DNA of 64,000 nucleotides from VXLM01 sp965242665 (GTDB lineage Bacteria; Chloroflexota; Dehalococcoidia; Lucifugimonadales; VXLM01), in the NCBI GenBank assembly GCA_965242665.1, contig OZ251484.1, positions 2,728,001-2,792,000 of the forward strand. The letters are read 5' to 3'. Position 1 is the stretch's first letter. Each line of letters begins with the position of its first letter. The notes under the pieces were generated by a model. The model did not search any database, had not been told where the DNA came from, and worked only from the letters and a program-made list of their open reading frames with translations. Of this stretch, positions 9,123 to 16,873 are shown in pieces. Position numbers and translations under genes: made by a program.

Positions 9123-9751
9123 GGTAGTCTGGCTCCGTCGTCCATGAACGCATCTCGTCCGGTGAGCAGATCGTTCTCTGGGAGGTTCATTAATAGGTGG
9201 TTGCGGAGGGCGAGGGTCAATGGGTGGACCAAGTTGCTCCGCTTCACGCGGCGGAAGATCTCGCGGTTGAGGTATTCGAGCAGGGCGATGTCGATATCGA
9301 CTGCGGCGAGGTGGAGCACCTCGGCGAGTCGAGGGCGGCGCTTCACTTTCTGGGGTTCGAGCTTGTCGGCAAGGAACACGATCTTGGACACTGGGCACAT
9401 GTCGGGGCTGCCTGTGGTATGGTAGCGCACGGCGTCGATGACGCGCGTGTCGGAGATTTCCCCGTCGCGTTCCAACCACGCGGCCGCTATGGGGCCGTGC
9501 AGCATGACCGGCGCTCGGCGTTGGACGTGGTCGACGCGGATACCGAGTTCTTCCGCTTGCTCGAGCAGGGGGGTGGGCTCGATATGTCGTGCAAGGTCGT
9601 GGCATGCGGCGCCGAGTTCGCTGGCATCGGCGTCGACTCCGTGCCGCTCGGCCAGCTTCCTCGCCAACGTTCTCACGCGCGCAGTATGTGCGGCCAACTT
9701 TCGAGGCAAGGCAGCGGTTCGGTCGATGACTTTGCGGGGGAGAGTATCCAT
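9116..9751 (-). CDS. yqeK: HD-domain phosphohydrolase, YqeK family
   Basis: 211 residues, standard for YqeK. HD-fold metal ligands are seen in the order H (LAAHTARV), HD (AACHDLARH), H (LHGPIAAAWL), H (AVRYHTTG) and D (FLADKLEP). YqeK enzymes are symmetrical Ap4A hydrolases. It lies between a HIT gene (7-base gap) and the NYN gene, forming an operon of nucleotide/RNA turnover genes. In many bacteria yqeK sits with nadD and rsfS; neither is here. Confidence 0.82.
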   Translation of the reverse strand: MDTLPRKVIDRTAALPRKLAAHTARVRTLARKLAERHGVDADASELGAACHDLARHIEPTPLLEQAEELGIRVDHVQRRAPVMLHGPIAAAWLERDGEISDTRVIDAVRYHTTGSPDMCPVSKIVFLADKLEPQKVKRRPRLAEVLHLAAVDIDIALLEYLNREIFRRVKRSNLVHPLTLALRNHLLMNLPENDLLTGRDAFMDDGARLPW

Positions 9752-9758
9752 GATGCGG

Positions 9759-10106
9759 CTACCACACTTTGGCGTGGAGTCGCGCGCCCCCCAGAACGTG
9801 CATGTGGAGATGCGGCACTTCTTGGCGGGCGTCGGGGCCCTGGTTGATTACCAAGCGGTAGCCGCCTTCCGCGATGCCCTCGCGTCGAGCGGAATCCTGC
9901 CCCGCGTGAAGCATTGCGCCAAGCATGGCGCGGTCGCCGGGCGCAAGGTCGGTCAGCGCCTCGACGTGTCGGATGGGAATGACGAGCAGGTGAACGGGCG
10001 CTTTGGGCGCAATGTCTCTGATGACGATCACGTGGTCGTCACAGTACACGAAATCGCCGGGCACCTCGCCGGCTGCGATTTTGCAGAAGATGCAGCTTTG
10101 TTCCAT
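9759..10106 (-). CDS. HIT-family nucleotide hydrolase (HINT-like)
   Basis: 115 residues from the ATG at 10106, with GGAG about 9 bases upstream. The N-terminus SCIFCKIAAGEVPG and the C-terminal histidine triad PHLHMHVLGG are diagnostic of HINT-type purine nucleoside phosphoramidase/Ap4A-type hydrolases. First member of a probable operon with yqeK and the NYN gene. Its leader overlaps one copy of a 28-bp direct repeat. Confidence 0.93.
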   Translation of the reverse strand: MEQSCIFCKIAAGEVPGDFVYCDDHVIVIRDIAPKAPVHLLVIPIRHVEALTDLAPGDRAMLGAMLHAGQDSARREGIAEGGYRLVINQGPDARQEVPHLHMHVLGGARLHAKVW

Positions 10107-10111
10107 GCGGT

Positions 10112-10139
10112 CGCTCTCCGTTGCGTGCGGGGATCTATT
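10112..10139. repeat. 28-bp perfect direct repeat, copy 1
   Basis: Identical to 10432-10459. It contains the ribosome-binding region of the HIT gene on the minus strand. The two copies are 320 bases apart and bracket the 93-residue gene; copy 1 also overlaps that gene's final codons (from 10135). Confidence 0.9.
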
Positions 10140-10416
10140 CAGCATCTGACGCGCGTTTGACAACTGTAATGGGGCCGAGAGGGCCGCCAAGCCGCTCCAT
10201 GGCGGCTAGCCGGCGCTGCGCGAACTGCTCGACGGTAAGGCCAAGCGCCTCGCCCTCACGGCTAGTCCGATACATCTCCAGCCATCGCCACTTGACCATC
10301 TCTCGGTAGCCATGGCGCGTCGGGAATGTCGTCCACTTGCGCCCGAACTTGGCGAATAAGGTGTCGTAGGCTGCCTCCCACTCTGCCGGGATCTCGATGT
10401 TGGCATCGGTAGTCAT
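10135..10416 (-). CDS. Hypothetical protein, 93 residues
   Basis: Begins MTTDANIEIPAEWEAAYDTL and is rich in Trp, Arg and Glu with mostly helical character; no signal peptide or membrane segment. GAGG is 7 bases before the ATG. No family recognised. It is bracketed by a perfect 28-bp direct repeat, and its stop codon lies inside one copy, so the gene looks inserted or duplicated into the leader of the HIT operon. Confidence 0.6.
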   Translation of the reverse strand: MTTDANIEIPAEWEAAYDTLFAKFGRKWTTFPTRHGYREMVKWRWLEMYRTSREGEALGLTVEQFAQRRLAAMERLGGPLGPITVVKRASDAE

Positions 10417-10431
10417 TTCATTACCTCAATA

Positions 10432-10459
10432 CGCTCTCCGTTGCGTGCGGGGATCTATT
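10432..10459. repeat. 28-bp perfect direct repeat, copy 2
   Basis: Identical to 10112-10139. It lies just after the stop of the Yip1-like gene and before the 93-residue gene (minus strand). Presumably created when the intervening 292 bases arrived. Confidence 0.9.
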
Positions 10460-10462
10460 GGC

Positions 10463-10987
10463 TCACCTTAAGAAGAATACCGCCAGGGCATAGGGCAGCA
10501 TTGCCAAGCCGATGATGATGGTCACTCGGGTATAGGACGCTCCGCCCAGGGCGATGTGGGTGGACGAGGCCATGGCCGTAAACGTCCATACGGCGGAGGG
10601 AAAGACGACGACGAAGAGACCGATGACGGGTGACGGAATGAACAGCCAGAATATCCAGAATATGCCCGGGGCCATGGCGAACCCGATCCCGCGCGCTATG
10701 GGCGCAAAGTCGGTTGGCGGGGTATCCTTCTTGCGGTGAAACGCCGCGCCGATCAGGTAGATGACGTAGGAAACCGAGAGCCACCATATGAGCATCCCCG
10801 CTGGCGTGCCGAGGGTCGTCCCCCATCCGCCTCGGAGGGGGGCGCCAATGGCGAGGGAGGAGATCAAGACGACGGCGGCGGCCTGGTAGGCGGCGCGCGG
10901 GTCGGCGTGGATTTCCGAGATCGCCTTGTCGTCCAACCTCATTACTGCGGCGGCGCGGCGGAAGGTCGTCTTGATTTGGTTCCACAT
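10463..10987 (-). CDS. Integral membrane protein, Yip1-like
   Basis: 174 residues from the ATG at 10987 (a TTG lies 3 bases upstream). After a cytosolic segment MWNQIKTTFRRAAAVMRLDD there are about five hydrophobic segments, the pattern of bacterial Yip1-domain proteins (PF04893). Function unknown. It may be cotranscribed with the genes downstream on the minus strand. Confidence 0.6.
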   Translation of the reverse strand: MWNQIKTTFRRAAAVMRLDDKAISEIHADPRAAYQAAAVVLISSLAIGAPLRGGWGTTLGTPAGMLIWWLSVSYVIYLIGAAFHRKKDTPPTDFAPIARGIGFAMAPGIFWIFWLFIPSPVIGLFVVVFPSAVWTFTAMASSTHIALGGASYTRVTIIIGLAMLPYALAVFFLR

Positions 10988-11030
10988 CAACCCGCCGTGT
11001 CCGCGGCCCGCCGTTCGGTGCGCGTCTGCG

Positions 11031-11420
11031 TTACCGCCACTGGAGCAACTCGATGCGGGAGCCTTCCGGCGCCTTTACGAAGGCGATGATGGGGCCGCCT
11101 GGGACATCCACCGGTCCTTCCATGAGTTTGGCCCCAAGGCCAATCAACCGATCGATCTCGGACTTGATGTCATCGACTTTGATGCCGAAGTGTTCCAGTC
11201 CCCAATGAGCGCCGGCATCGGCTGGACCCATCTTCTCCTCGTTGCGGTCCGACGATATGTTGACGACGGTTCCGTCGGTCGTTTCGCAGCGGATGAAGCG
11301 GTCGCCCCATGGGCGGACTGCGTCGCTGGCGACCTTGAAGTCGAACGCCCTGACGTACCACTCCGCGGCAGCTCCGGGATCGGGCGATTTCAAGTGTACG
11401 TGGTCGAACGAATACCCCAT
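11031..11420 (-). CDS. VOC-superfamily protein (glyoxalase/bleomycin-resistance type)
   Basis: 129 residues, one full VOC unit. GYSFDHVHLKSPDPGAAAEWY opens the fold and HFGIKVDDI opens the second half; the likely metal ligands are His8, His-69/70 region and Glu near GSRIELLQW. AGGAGGG is 9 bases before the ATG. Resembles small lactoylglutathione-lyase-like proteins; true substrate unknown. Confidence 0.82.
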   Translation of the reverse strand: MGYSFDHVHLKSPDPGAAAEWYVRAFDFKVASDAVRPWGDRFIRCETTDGTVVNISSDRNEEKMGPADAGAHWGLEHFGIKVDDIKSEIDRLIGLGAKLMEGPVDVPGGPIIAFVKAPEGSRIELLQWR

Positions 11421-11677
11421 GACAGCGAAGCCCTCCTGAATTTCTCAACCCTTGTCTTGTCGTCAAGTAGCCTATGGCATCCGTCTGGCATGTGTCAAGC
11501 GGGTTCGCCTTGCGGAATTCTCCGCGCGCGCAGGTTGCGGATCGAGGCGCGTGCATGATATTTTGAATTGGGCGCGCGGGAAGACCTCGTTTGGAGTGCG
11601 GGCGATGGGTCGGGCCAGTGGAACCGAACGCAGTATGCGCGCGGCCGGCATTCTTTGTTCCATCGGGCGGTAATTCG

Positions 11678-12283
11678 ATGATCGACGACAACACGTCAAC
11701 CGGACAGGATAGACGGCCGGAGCCCAATGCAGGCGACCGGCGGCCATCCCTCATTCGCGACTGGATACTCTTGGGAACCATAACAGGAGTGTTCGCACTC
11801 GACCAAGCGACGAAGAGGTTGGTATCGTCCTTCCTGTCGCTGGGAGAGTCGTGGCCGAGCGACGGGTTCATCCGAATCACCTACGGAACGAACTCCGGGA
11901 CTGCGTTCGGGTTGTTTCCGAACATGACGACGCTGCTGATCGTGGTGTCCATCGTGGCCATTGGGTTTCTGCTGTACTTCTACCGGGCGCACGCGACGCC
12001 GAGCCTGGTGCTGCGAACCGGCATCGGCCTACAACTCGGAGGAGCGTTCGGCAATCTCATAGACCGCATTCGGGCCGGCACGGTAATCGACTTCATCGAT
12101 GTAGGCCCTTGGCCGATCTTCAACATCGCGGACTCCGCGATCGTGGGGGGCATCTCCATCTTGGTCTTTACGTTGTTGTTTGCGAACGAGCCTAGGAGGA
12201 AGGATCCGGCCAATCCGTCCCCCGCGGACGCCGACCCGCGGGGAGCGCAGTCTTCGGCTTCGAGTCCGCCGCAGGATGAGTGA
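11678..12283 (+). CDS. lspA: Lipoprotein signal peptidase (SPase II)
   Basis: 201 residues from the ATG at 11678. Four membrane segments are visible. The family motifs are DQATKRLV, NSGTAFGLF, GGAFGNLIDR (first catalytic Asp) and FNIADSAI (second catalytic Asp). It removes signal peptides from diacylglyceryl-modified prolipoproteins, which fits the several lipoproteins in this window. The C-terminal tail of about 30 residues is polar and not conserved. It overlaps rluD by 8 bases, a very common lspA-rluD arrangement. Confidence 0.95.
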   Translation: MIDDNTSTGQDRRPEPNAGDRRPSLIRDWILLGTITGVFALDQATKRLVSSFLSLGESWPSDGFIRITYGTNSGTAFGLFPNMTTLLIVVSIVAIGFLLYFYRAHATPSLVLRTGIGLQLGGAFGNLIDRIRAGTVIDFIDVGPWPIFNIADSAIVGGISILVFTLLFANEPRRKDPANPSPADADPRGAQSSASSPPQDE

Positions 12284-13190
12284 GGCGGTCGAGTTCAGAG
12301 TCGCGGAGGGCGGCGATCGGCTCGACGTCTTCCTTGCCGCGCGGCGTTCCGACCTTTCCCGCTCCCGCATCCGCCGGTTGGTGGATGATGGGCGCGTTAC
12401 CGTGGACGGGCGGCGCAGCAAGGCATCGTTCAGGCTCTCGACTGGCCAGACTGTCCGGATCGAAGTTCCCCCCGCGTCGACGCCGCGGATGCGTCCCAGC
12501 CGCATTCCCTTGAATATCGTATTCGAGGATCGGCATGTGATGGTCATCGACAAGGCGGCGGGTATGGTCGTGCATCCTGGGCCGGGCAACGAGGATGAAA
12601 CGCTTGCCAACGCGGCGCTCGCTCATGCGCCCGGACTCGAGGGCGTCGGGGGAGAACGGCGTCCGGGCATCGTGCACCGGCTCGACAAGGATACATCCGG
12701 GCTCATCATCGCGGCGAAGACCGACCGCGCGCACGCCAGCCTTTCGGAGCAGTTCAAGAACAGGAGCGTAACGAAGGTCTACCTCGCCTTGGTAGCCGGA
12801 CACCCGAACCCGCCCGAAGCGGATATCGACGCTCCGATTGGACGCCACCCGCACGATCGGCAGCGAATGGCGATCGTTTCGACTGGACGCCCTGCGCTGA
12901 CCCGCTACCGCGTCTTGACGGTATATGACGGCGCTTCGCTCATCGAGGCGAGGCCAAAGACGGGCCGAACGCATCAAATTCGCGTTCACATGGCATCGAT
13001 CGGGCATCCGGTGGTTGGCGATGCGGCCTACGGGCGTCCCTCTCCTGGGTTGCGGCGGCAGTTCCTCCACGCCCACGAGATCGAGTTCTCCCACCCGGCC
13101 TCGTCCGAGCGCCTGCGGTTTACCTCCGAGTTACCGGATGACATCAGGGCGCATCTCGATTCGCTCACGGCGGCACGACGACCCGGCTAG
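12276..13190 (+). CDS. rluD: 23S rRNA pseudouridine synthase, RluD family
   Basis: 304 residues. An N-terminal S4 RNA-binding domain (GDRLDVFLAARRSDLSRSRI) precedes the catalytic domain, with HRLDKDTSGLIIAAKT carrying the catalytic Asp, and KTGRTHQIRVHMASIGHPVVGD. It converts uridines of 23S rRNA helix 69 to pseudouridine. The ATG at 12276 lies inside the end of lspA, so the two are translationally coupled. Confidence 0.95.
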   Translation: MSEAVEFRVAEGGDRLDVFLAARRSDLSRSRIRRLVDDGRVTVDGRRSKASFRLSTGQTVRIEVPPASTPRMRPSRIPLNIVFEDRHVMVIDKAAGMVVHPGPGNEDETLANAALAHAPGLEGVGGERRPGIVHRLDKDTSGLIIAAKTDRAHASLSEQFKNRSVTKVYLALVAGHPNPPEADIDAPIGRHPHDRQRMAIVSTGRPALTRYRVLTVYDGASLIEARPKTGRTHQIRVHMASIGHPVVGDAAYGRPSPGLRRQFLHAHEIEFSHPASSERLRFTSELPDDIRAHLDSLTAARRPG

Positions 13191-13195
13191 CGCCG

Positions 13196-14014
13196 TTAGA
13201 CGCTCGCTCTTCGCTTGACAACCGCCGCGCAGGCGAACACCGCCGTGGCCACTAGGGCCATCGCGGGCCCCGAAGGCAGGTTGGCATAATACGAGAGGTA
13301 GAGCCCAACCACTGCGGAGACCGCGCCGACCACAGCCCCCAAAGCCATCATCCCAACGAACCGCCGCGCGAGGATATATCCAACCGCGGCGGGGGTGATG
13401 AGCATGGCCATCACAAGGACGATCCCCGCGGCCTCTATGCCGACGATGATGACGAGGGCGAGGAGGGTGAGCAGGGCGTACTCGATGATCCCCGTCCGGA
13501 TTCCAACGACTTCCGCCCCCAGCGGGTCGAAGGTAGTGTAGACGAACTGCCGATGGAAGATGAAGAGCCCCGCTATCACGAACGCGGCCAAGCCCAGCGA
13601 GACCAGTACGTCCGTCCTCGAGACTCCGAGCACTTGACCAAGCAGCAGATCTTCGATGTTGACTGGCAAGTTGCGCGCCAGCGAAAGGATGACCAGGCCG
13701 AGCGCGAACATGCCGGCGAACACGATGCCGATAGACGTGTCTTCTCTGACGCCCGTGCGGCGGCTGACGGCTCCCATGAGAAGGGCGACGACGACTCCGC
13801 CCGGCACAGCGGCGAAGTAGGGACTGACCCTGAGCAGGAACGCCACAGCCACGGCGGGCAGCACCGAGTGGGCGAGGGCGTCTCCCATGAAGGCGCGTCC
13901 GCGAGTGATGACGTATGCCCCCACGAGGGGGCACATTATCCCGACAAGAACGGAAACGACGAGCGCCCGCATCATGAACGAGTACTGGAAGGGCTCGACG
14001 ATGTAGTCGATCAT
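13196..14014 (-). CDS. znuB: Zinc/manganese ABC transporter permease
   Basis: 272 residues from the ATG at 14014, which overlaps the stop of the ATPase gene as ATGA. It has the ABC-3 (ZnuB/TroC) fold with about eight membrane segments. GRAFMGDALAHSVLPAVA is the conserved region, and TGVREDTSIGIVF follows. It forms the membrane channel with the adjacent ATPase and binding protein. Last gene of the operon. Confidence 0.92.
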   Translation of the reverse strand: MIDYIVEPFQYSFMMRALVVSVLVGIMCPLVGAYVITRGRAFMGDALAHSVLPAVAVAFLLRVSPYFAAVPGGVVVALLMGAVSRRTGVREDTSIGIVFAGMFALGLVILSLARNLPVNIEDLLLGQVLGVSRTDVLVSLGLAAFVIAGLFIFHRQFVYTTFDPLGAEVVGIRTGIIEYALLTLLALVIIVGIEAAGIVLVMAMLITPAAVGYILARRFVGMMALGAVVGAVSAVVGLYLSYYANLPSGPAMALVATAVFACAAVVKRRASV

Positions 14015-14760
14015 TCGCGCCGCCCGCCGTCGCCGTGGGGGAACTCCATCCTGTGCGAACCGTACAACTCCTCGAGCACCGCTGGCGTGAACGCCTCCTC
14101 GGGCGGCCCGCAGGCGCAGACGTGCCCGTTGATGCACAGTACTTGATCGAATCGCTGCGCCAAGTTCGTAAGGTCATGTGTGGCGAGCAGGACGACCCGC
14201 CCCTCGTCGCGCAGGGATTGCAGAACTCCCACGATGCCTTCCTGGGCTCCGACGTCTACCCCGCTGAACGCCTCGTCCAACAAGACGATGCTTGCCTCTT
14301 GAGCGAGAGCGCGGGCGATGAAGGCGCGCTGGCGCTGTCCGCCGGACAACTCGGTCATCAGAGCGGAGCGGCGCTCCCACAGTCCAACACGACAAAGACA
14401 GGCCCGCACCATCTCTCGATCCTGCTTCCGCAGCGGCCGGAACCACCCGGCACTGCGGAAGCGGCCCATCGTTACGACGTCCAAGACGGTGGCGGGGAAG
14501 CTCCGGTTGATGCTGTCCCGCTGGGGAACGTATGCAAGCGCACCCTTCCGCACGTCCGCCCCGTGAAGCAGTATCTTGCCGCGGCTGATGAGGAGGAGAC
14601 CCGCCACCGCGTCGAAGAGGGTGCTCTTGCCCGCGCCGTTCGGGCCGACGACGCCCATCAGCGTGCCCGGTCCGACCTCGAACGTCACGTCCGTCAACAC
14701 CTTGTACCCTTCCCGCTCGACGGTCACGTCCTCAACTGTTATGCCTGGCTCGGATGTCAT
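14011..14760 (-). CDS. znuC: Zinc/manganese ABC transporter ATP-binding protein
   Basis: 249 residues with Walker A GPNGAGKST, Q-loop in YVPQRDSINRSFP, signature LSGGQRQR, Walker B IVLLDEAFSGVD and the H-loop THDL. The QR-SINxxFP region is typical of metal-importing ATPases. ATGA overlaps join it to genes on both sides, so the three subunits are translated together. Confidence 0.94.
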   Translation of the reverse strand: MTSEPGITVEDVTVEREGYKVLTDVTFEVGPGTLMGVVGPNGAGKSTLFDAVAGLLLISRGKILLHGADVRKGALAYVPQRDSINRSFPATVLDVVTMGRFRSAGWFRPLRKQDREMVRACLCRVGLWERRSALMTELSGGQRQRAFIARALAQEASIVLLDEAFSGVDVGAQEGIVGVLQSLRDEGRVVLLATHDLTNLAQRFDQVLCINGHVCACGPPEEAFTPAVLEELYGSHRMEFPHGDGGRRE

Positions 14761-16082
14761 CGCAGAGCTTCCACTATTCGCATGACGTTCGCCCGCACCA
14801 TGCCGATGTACGTCTCCGCGCCGCTGCCTTCCTCACCGAGCGATCCGGAGTAGAGGCGGACGAGTTGCACGCCGGACTCGGACGCCACCGCCTGCGCAAG
14901 GCGCTCGCTCACCGTGGTCTCTCCAAAGACGGCAGGCGCGCCGGATTCCCGCACGTCTTCCACCAAGTCGGCCAAACGCTCCGCGGATGGATCTACCTCC
15001 GTCGTGACCGATGGAATGACGGTTCCCACGACCTCGAATCCGTACAGCTGCGCGAAGTACTGGAAGCTGTCGTGCGATGTCACCAGTACCCTGCGCGCCT
15101 CTGGAACAGCGGCGACCTGCTGCTGCGTCCACGCGTGCAGTTCGTCGAGGCGGGCCTTGTACGCCGCAGCATTCGCGCGGTAGGCGTCGCCGCGCTCTGG
15201 ATCCAATACCGACAGCCGCGCAGCGATGTCGTCTACTGCACGCTTCACACGGATCGGATCGAACCAGAAGTGCGGATCATCCGGCCCGTGCGCGTGTGCA
15301 TGCTCGTCTTCGTGCCCGTGATCGTCCTCGTCTGCGTGCTCGTCTTCGTGCTCGTGACCATCCTCGTCTTCGTGCTCGTGACCGTCCTCGTCCGCGTGAT
15401 CGTCCTCATCCGCGTGATCGTCTTCGTGCTCGTGACCATCCTCGTCTGCGTGGTCGTCTTCGTGCTCGTGACCATCCTCGTCTGCGTGGTCGTCTTCGTG
15501 CTCGTGACCGTCCTCGTCCGCGTGTTCGTCCTCATCCGCATGGTCATCTCCGGATGTGGACTCGATGGGTTCGACGGCGTCTCCAAGGCTGACGAGGACA
15601 GACGGATCCCGTGCAGCGTTCTGCAAGAGGTCTTGCAGCCATGAGGCTTCCAACCCCAGTCCGATGCTGAGCACGAGATCGGCGTCTGCAATTCGCGCCG
15701 TGTCCCGCGCACCCGGCTGGAAGGAATGAGGGTCGCCGCCTACCGGCACCATGCTGAATACGTCGACGTTGTCTCCGCCGACGTTCCTGACCCAATCCGC
15801 CACGAAGTTGGTGGTAGTGACGATGCCAAGTTTCGGTTCCGCAACGGCATCCTGGGCCGCGGTCGGTGCAGGAGCTACTTGTGCGGTCGGAGCGGGAGCT
15901 GCCTGAGTGGTCGGTTCCGCGGCGGCGGCCTGGGCCGCGGTCGGTGCAGCTACTTGAGCGGTCGGTTCCGCGCTGTCGCTGGTATCATTCGAGCAGGCGA
16001 CAGCAGCGAAGAGCAGCGCGACCGCCAATACGGCGGACTTCCAAAAGCCCGTCGCGTTGTCGTTGGCGTGTAGTTTCATCAT
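14757..16082 (-). CDS. znuA: Zinc/manganese ABC transporter substrate-binding lipoprotein with expanded His/Asp-rich loop
   Basis: 441 residues, longer than the usual ~310. A lipoprotein signal ends FAAVACSN (Cys30). Residues ~36-83 are an Ala/Pro/Thr linker. The cluster A-1 metal-binding fold begins LGIVTTTNFVADW, with metal ligands in GGDPHSFQP, DPHFWFD, TSHDSFQYF and the acidic residue of GETTVSERL. Between the first two ligands, residues ~178-266 are an Asp/Glu/His loop built from a 12-residue repeat (DGHEHEDDHADE) copied at DNA level as 36-base units. Such loops are typical of zinc rather than manganese binders. It lies downstream of a palindrome shared with the Fur-type gene. Confidence 0.93.
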   Translation of the reverse strand: MMKLHANDNATGFWKSAVLAVALLFAAVACSNDTSDSAEPTAQVAAPTAAQAAAAEPTTQAAPAPTAQVAPAPTAAQDAVAEPKLGIVTTTNFVADWVRNVGGDNVDVFSMVPVGGDPHSFQPGARDTARIADADLVLSIGLGLEASWLQDLLQNAARDPSVLVSLGDAVEPIESTSGDDHADEDEHADEDGHEHEDDHADEDGHEHEDDHADEDGHEHEDDHADEDDHADEDGHEHEDEDGHEHEDEHADEDDHGHEDEHAHAHGPDDPHFWFDPIRVKRAVDDIAARLSVLDPERGDAYRANAAAYKARLDELHAWTQQQVAAVPEARRVLVTSHDSFQYFAQLYGFEVVGTVIPSVTTEVDPSAERLADLVEDVRESGAPAVFGETTVSERLAQAVASESGVQLVRLYSGSLGEEGSGAETYIGMVRANVMRIVEALR

Positions 16083-16158
16083 TCATCAGTCCTTTCGATT
16101 TCCTTTGGGTTGTCGATGTCCATAGCCGCACTCGGCTGGCTATGATCGGTTCATATTT

Positions 16159-16173
16159 TGATACCGCGTATCA
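16159..16173. promoter_or_regulatory. Predicted Fur-family operator upstream of znuA
   Basis: Perfect palindrome TGATAC-CGC-GTATCA. The same TGATACnnnGTATCA is found at 16656-16670 at the regulator's own start. It lies about 77 bases before the znuA start codon, where a repressor would block transcription of the uptake operon. Confidence 0.75.
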
Positions 16174-16227
16174 GTACACGGCAAGTTCATCTCCGGTTCG
16201 TGTCGTAGGCATGGGAGCGGCCTAGCC

Positions 16228-16656
16228 CTACTCGTCCTCCATGCACTGGACGCATATGACGTAGAGCTCGATACGGTGTCCGACGATTTCGCCAGGGATG
16301 TCGTCTCCGACGGCGAGCATGAGGCGTTCGACCGTTGTCGCGCGGAACTCCCCGACGTTGCCGCATCTGACGCAGACGGTATGGTGATGGTGCTCGATGC
16401 GCGAGAGGCTGTACCTCGGTGCGCCGTCGATGAGGTTCAGTTTGCAGACGACGCCGGCGTTCAAGAGCAGCTTGATCGTGCGGAAGATCGTTGCGCGCCC
16501 GACGCCGGGCAACTCCTTGCAGATCTCTTCGGCAGTGAAGCCCTCCTGCTTCTGCGCGAGGAGGCGCACGATCGCGCGCCGCGGCGCAGTCGACCGGTAG
16601 CCGCGGTCTTCGAGAACAGCCATGATGTCAGGACGGGATCTTAGTTCGGTGGTCAT
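16228..16656 (-). CDS. Fur-family metalloregulator (probable zinc or manganese uptake regulator)
   Basis: 142 residues from the ATG at 16656, with GAGG 4 bases upstream. The N-terminal winged helix (YRSTAPRRAIVRLLAQKQEGFTAEEI.., GRATIFRTIKLLLNAGVV) is followed by the metal-binding domain IEHHHHTVCVRCGNVGEF and a second pair CVQC at the C-terminus, which form the structural zinc site. Next to znuABC, a Zur role is likely; Mur is possible. Its own ribosome site lies inside a copy of the proposed operator, so it is probably autoregulated. Confidence 0.88.
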   Translation of the reverse strand: MTTELRSRPDIMAVLEDRGYRSTAPRRAIVRLLAQKQEGFTAEEICKELPGVGRATIFRTIKLLLNAGVVCKLNLIDGAPRYSLSRIEHHHHTVCVRCGNVGEFRATTVERLMLAVGDDIPGEIVGHRIELYVICVQCMEDE

Positions 16657-16670
16657 GATACCTCGTATCA
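16656..16670. promoter_or_regulatory. Predicted Fur-family operator over the regulator's ribosome site
   Basis: Perfect palindrome TGATAC-CTC-GTATCA. On the minus strand the spacer GAG plus the first arm base form the GAGG ribosome site of the Fur-type gene, and the last base is the A of its ATG. Same half-sites as the znuA copy. Confidence 0.75.
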
Positions 16671-16873
16671 ATACGCTCCCAATATCATTCTTACAGGGAT
16701 TGCAGCGTCTTGTCAAGGCCGAATCTCACCGGGAATTTTCTGCACATGCACGCGACGACTGGGGAGCGGGAATGACGGAGGCCGGACGGAGAAATGTTGG
16801 AAAGTTCCGATAAATCTCCAAAAAGTGAACCAATCATCCGTAGCAGCGCGCGCGGGGATGGGCATACGATGGC

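Noticed and set aside
14754..15644. Open frame on the plus strand with a Val/Leu-rich repeat, looking like a membrane protein
   Set aside because: It is the antisense of the DGHEHEDDHADE repeats in znuA.
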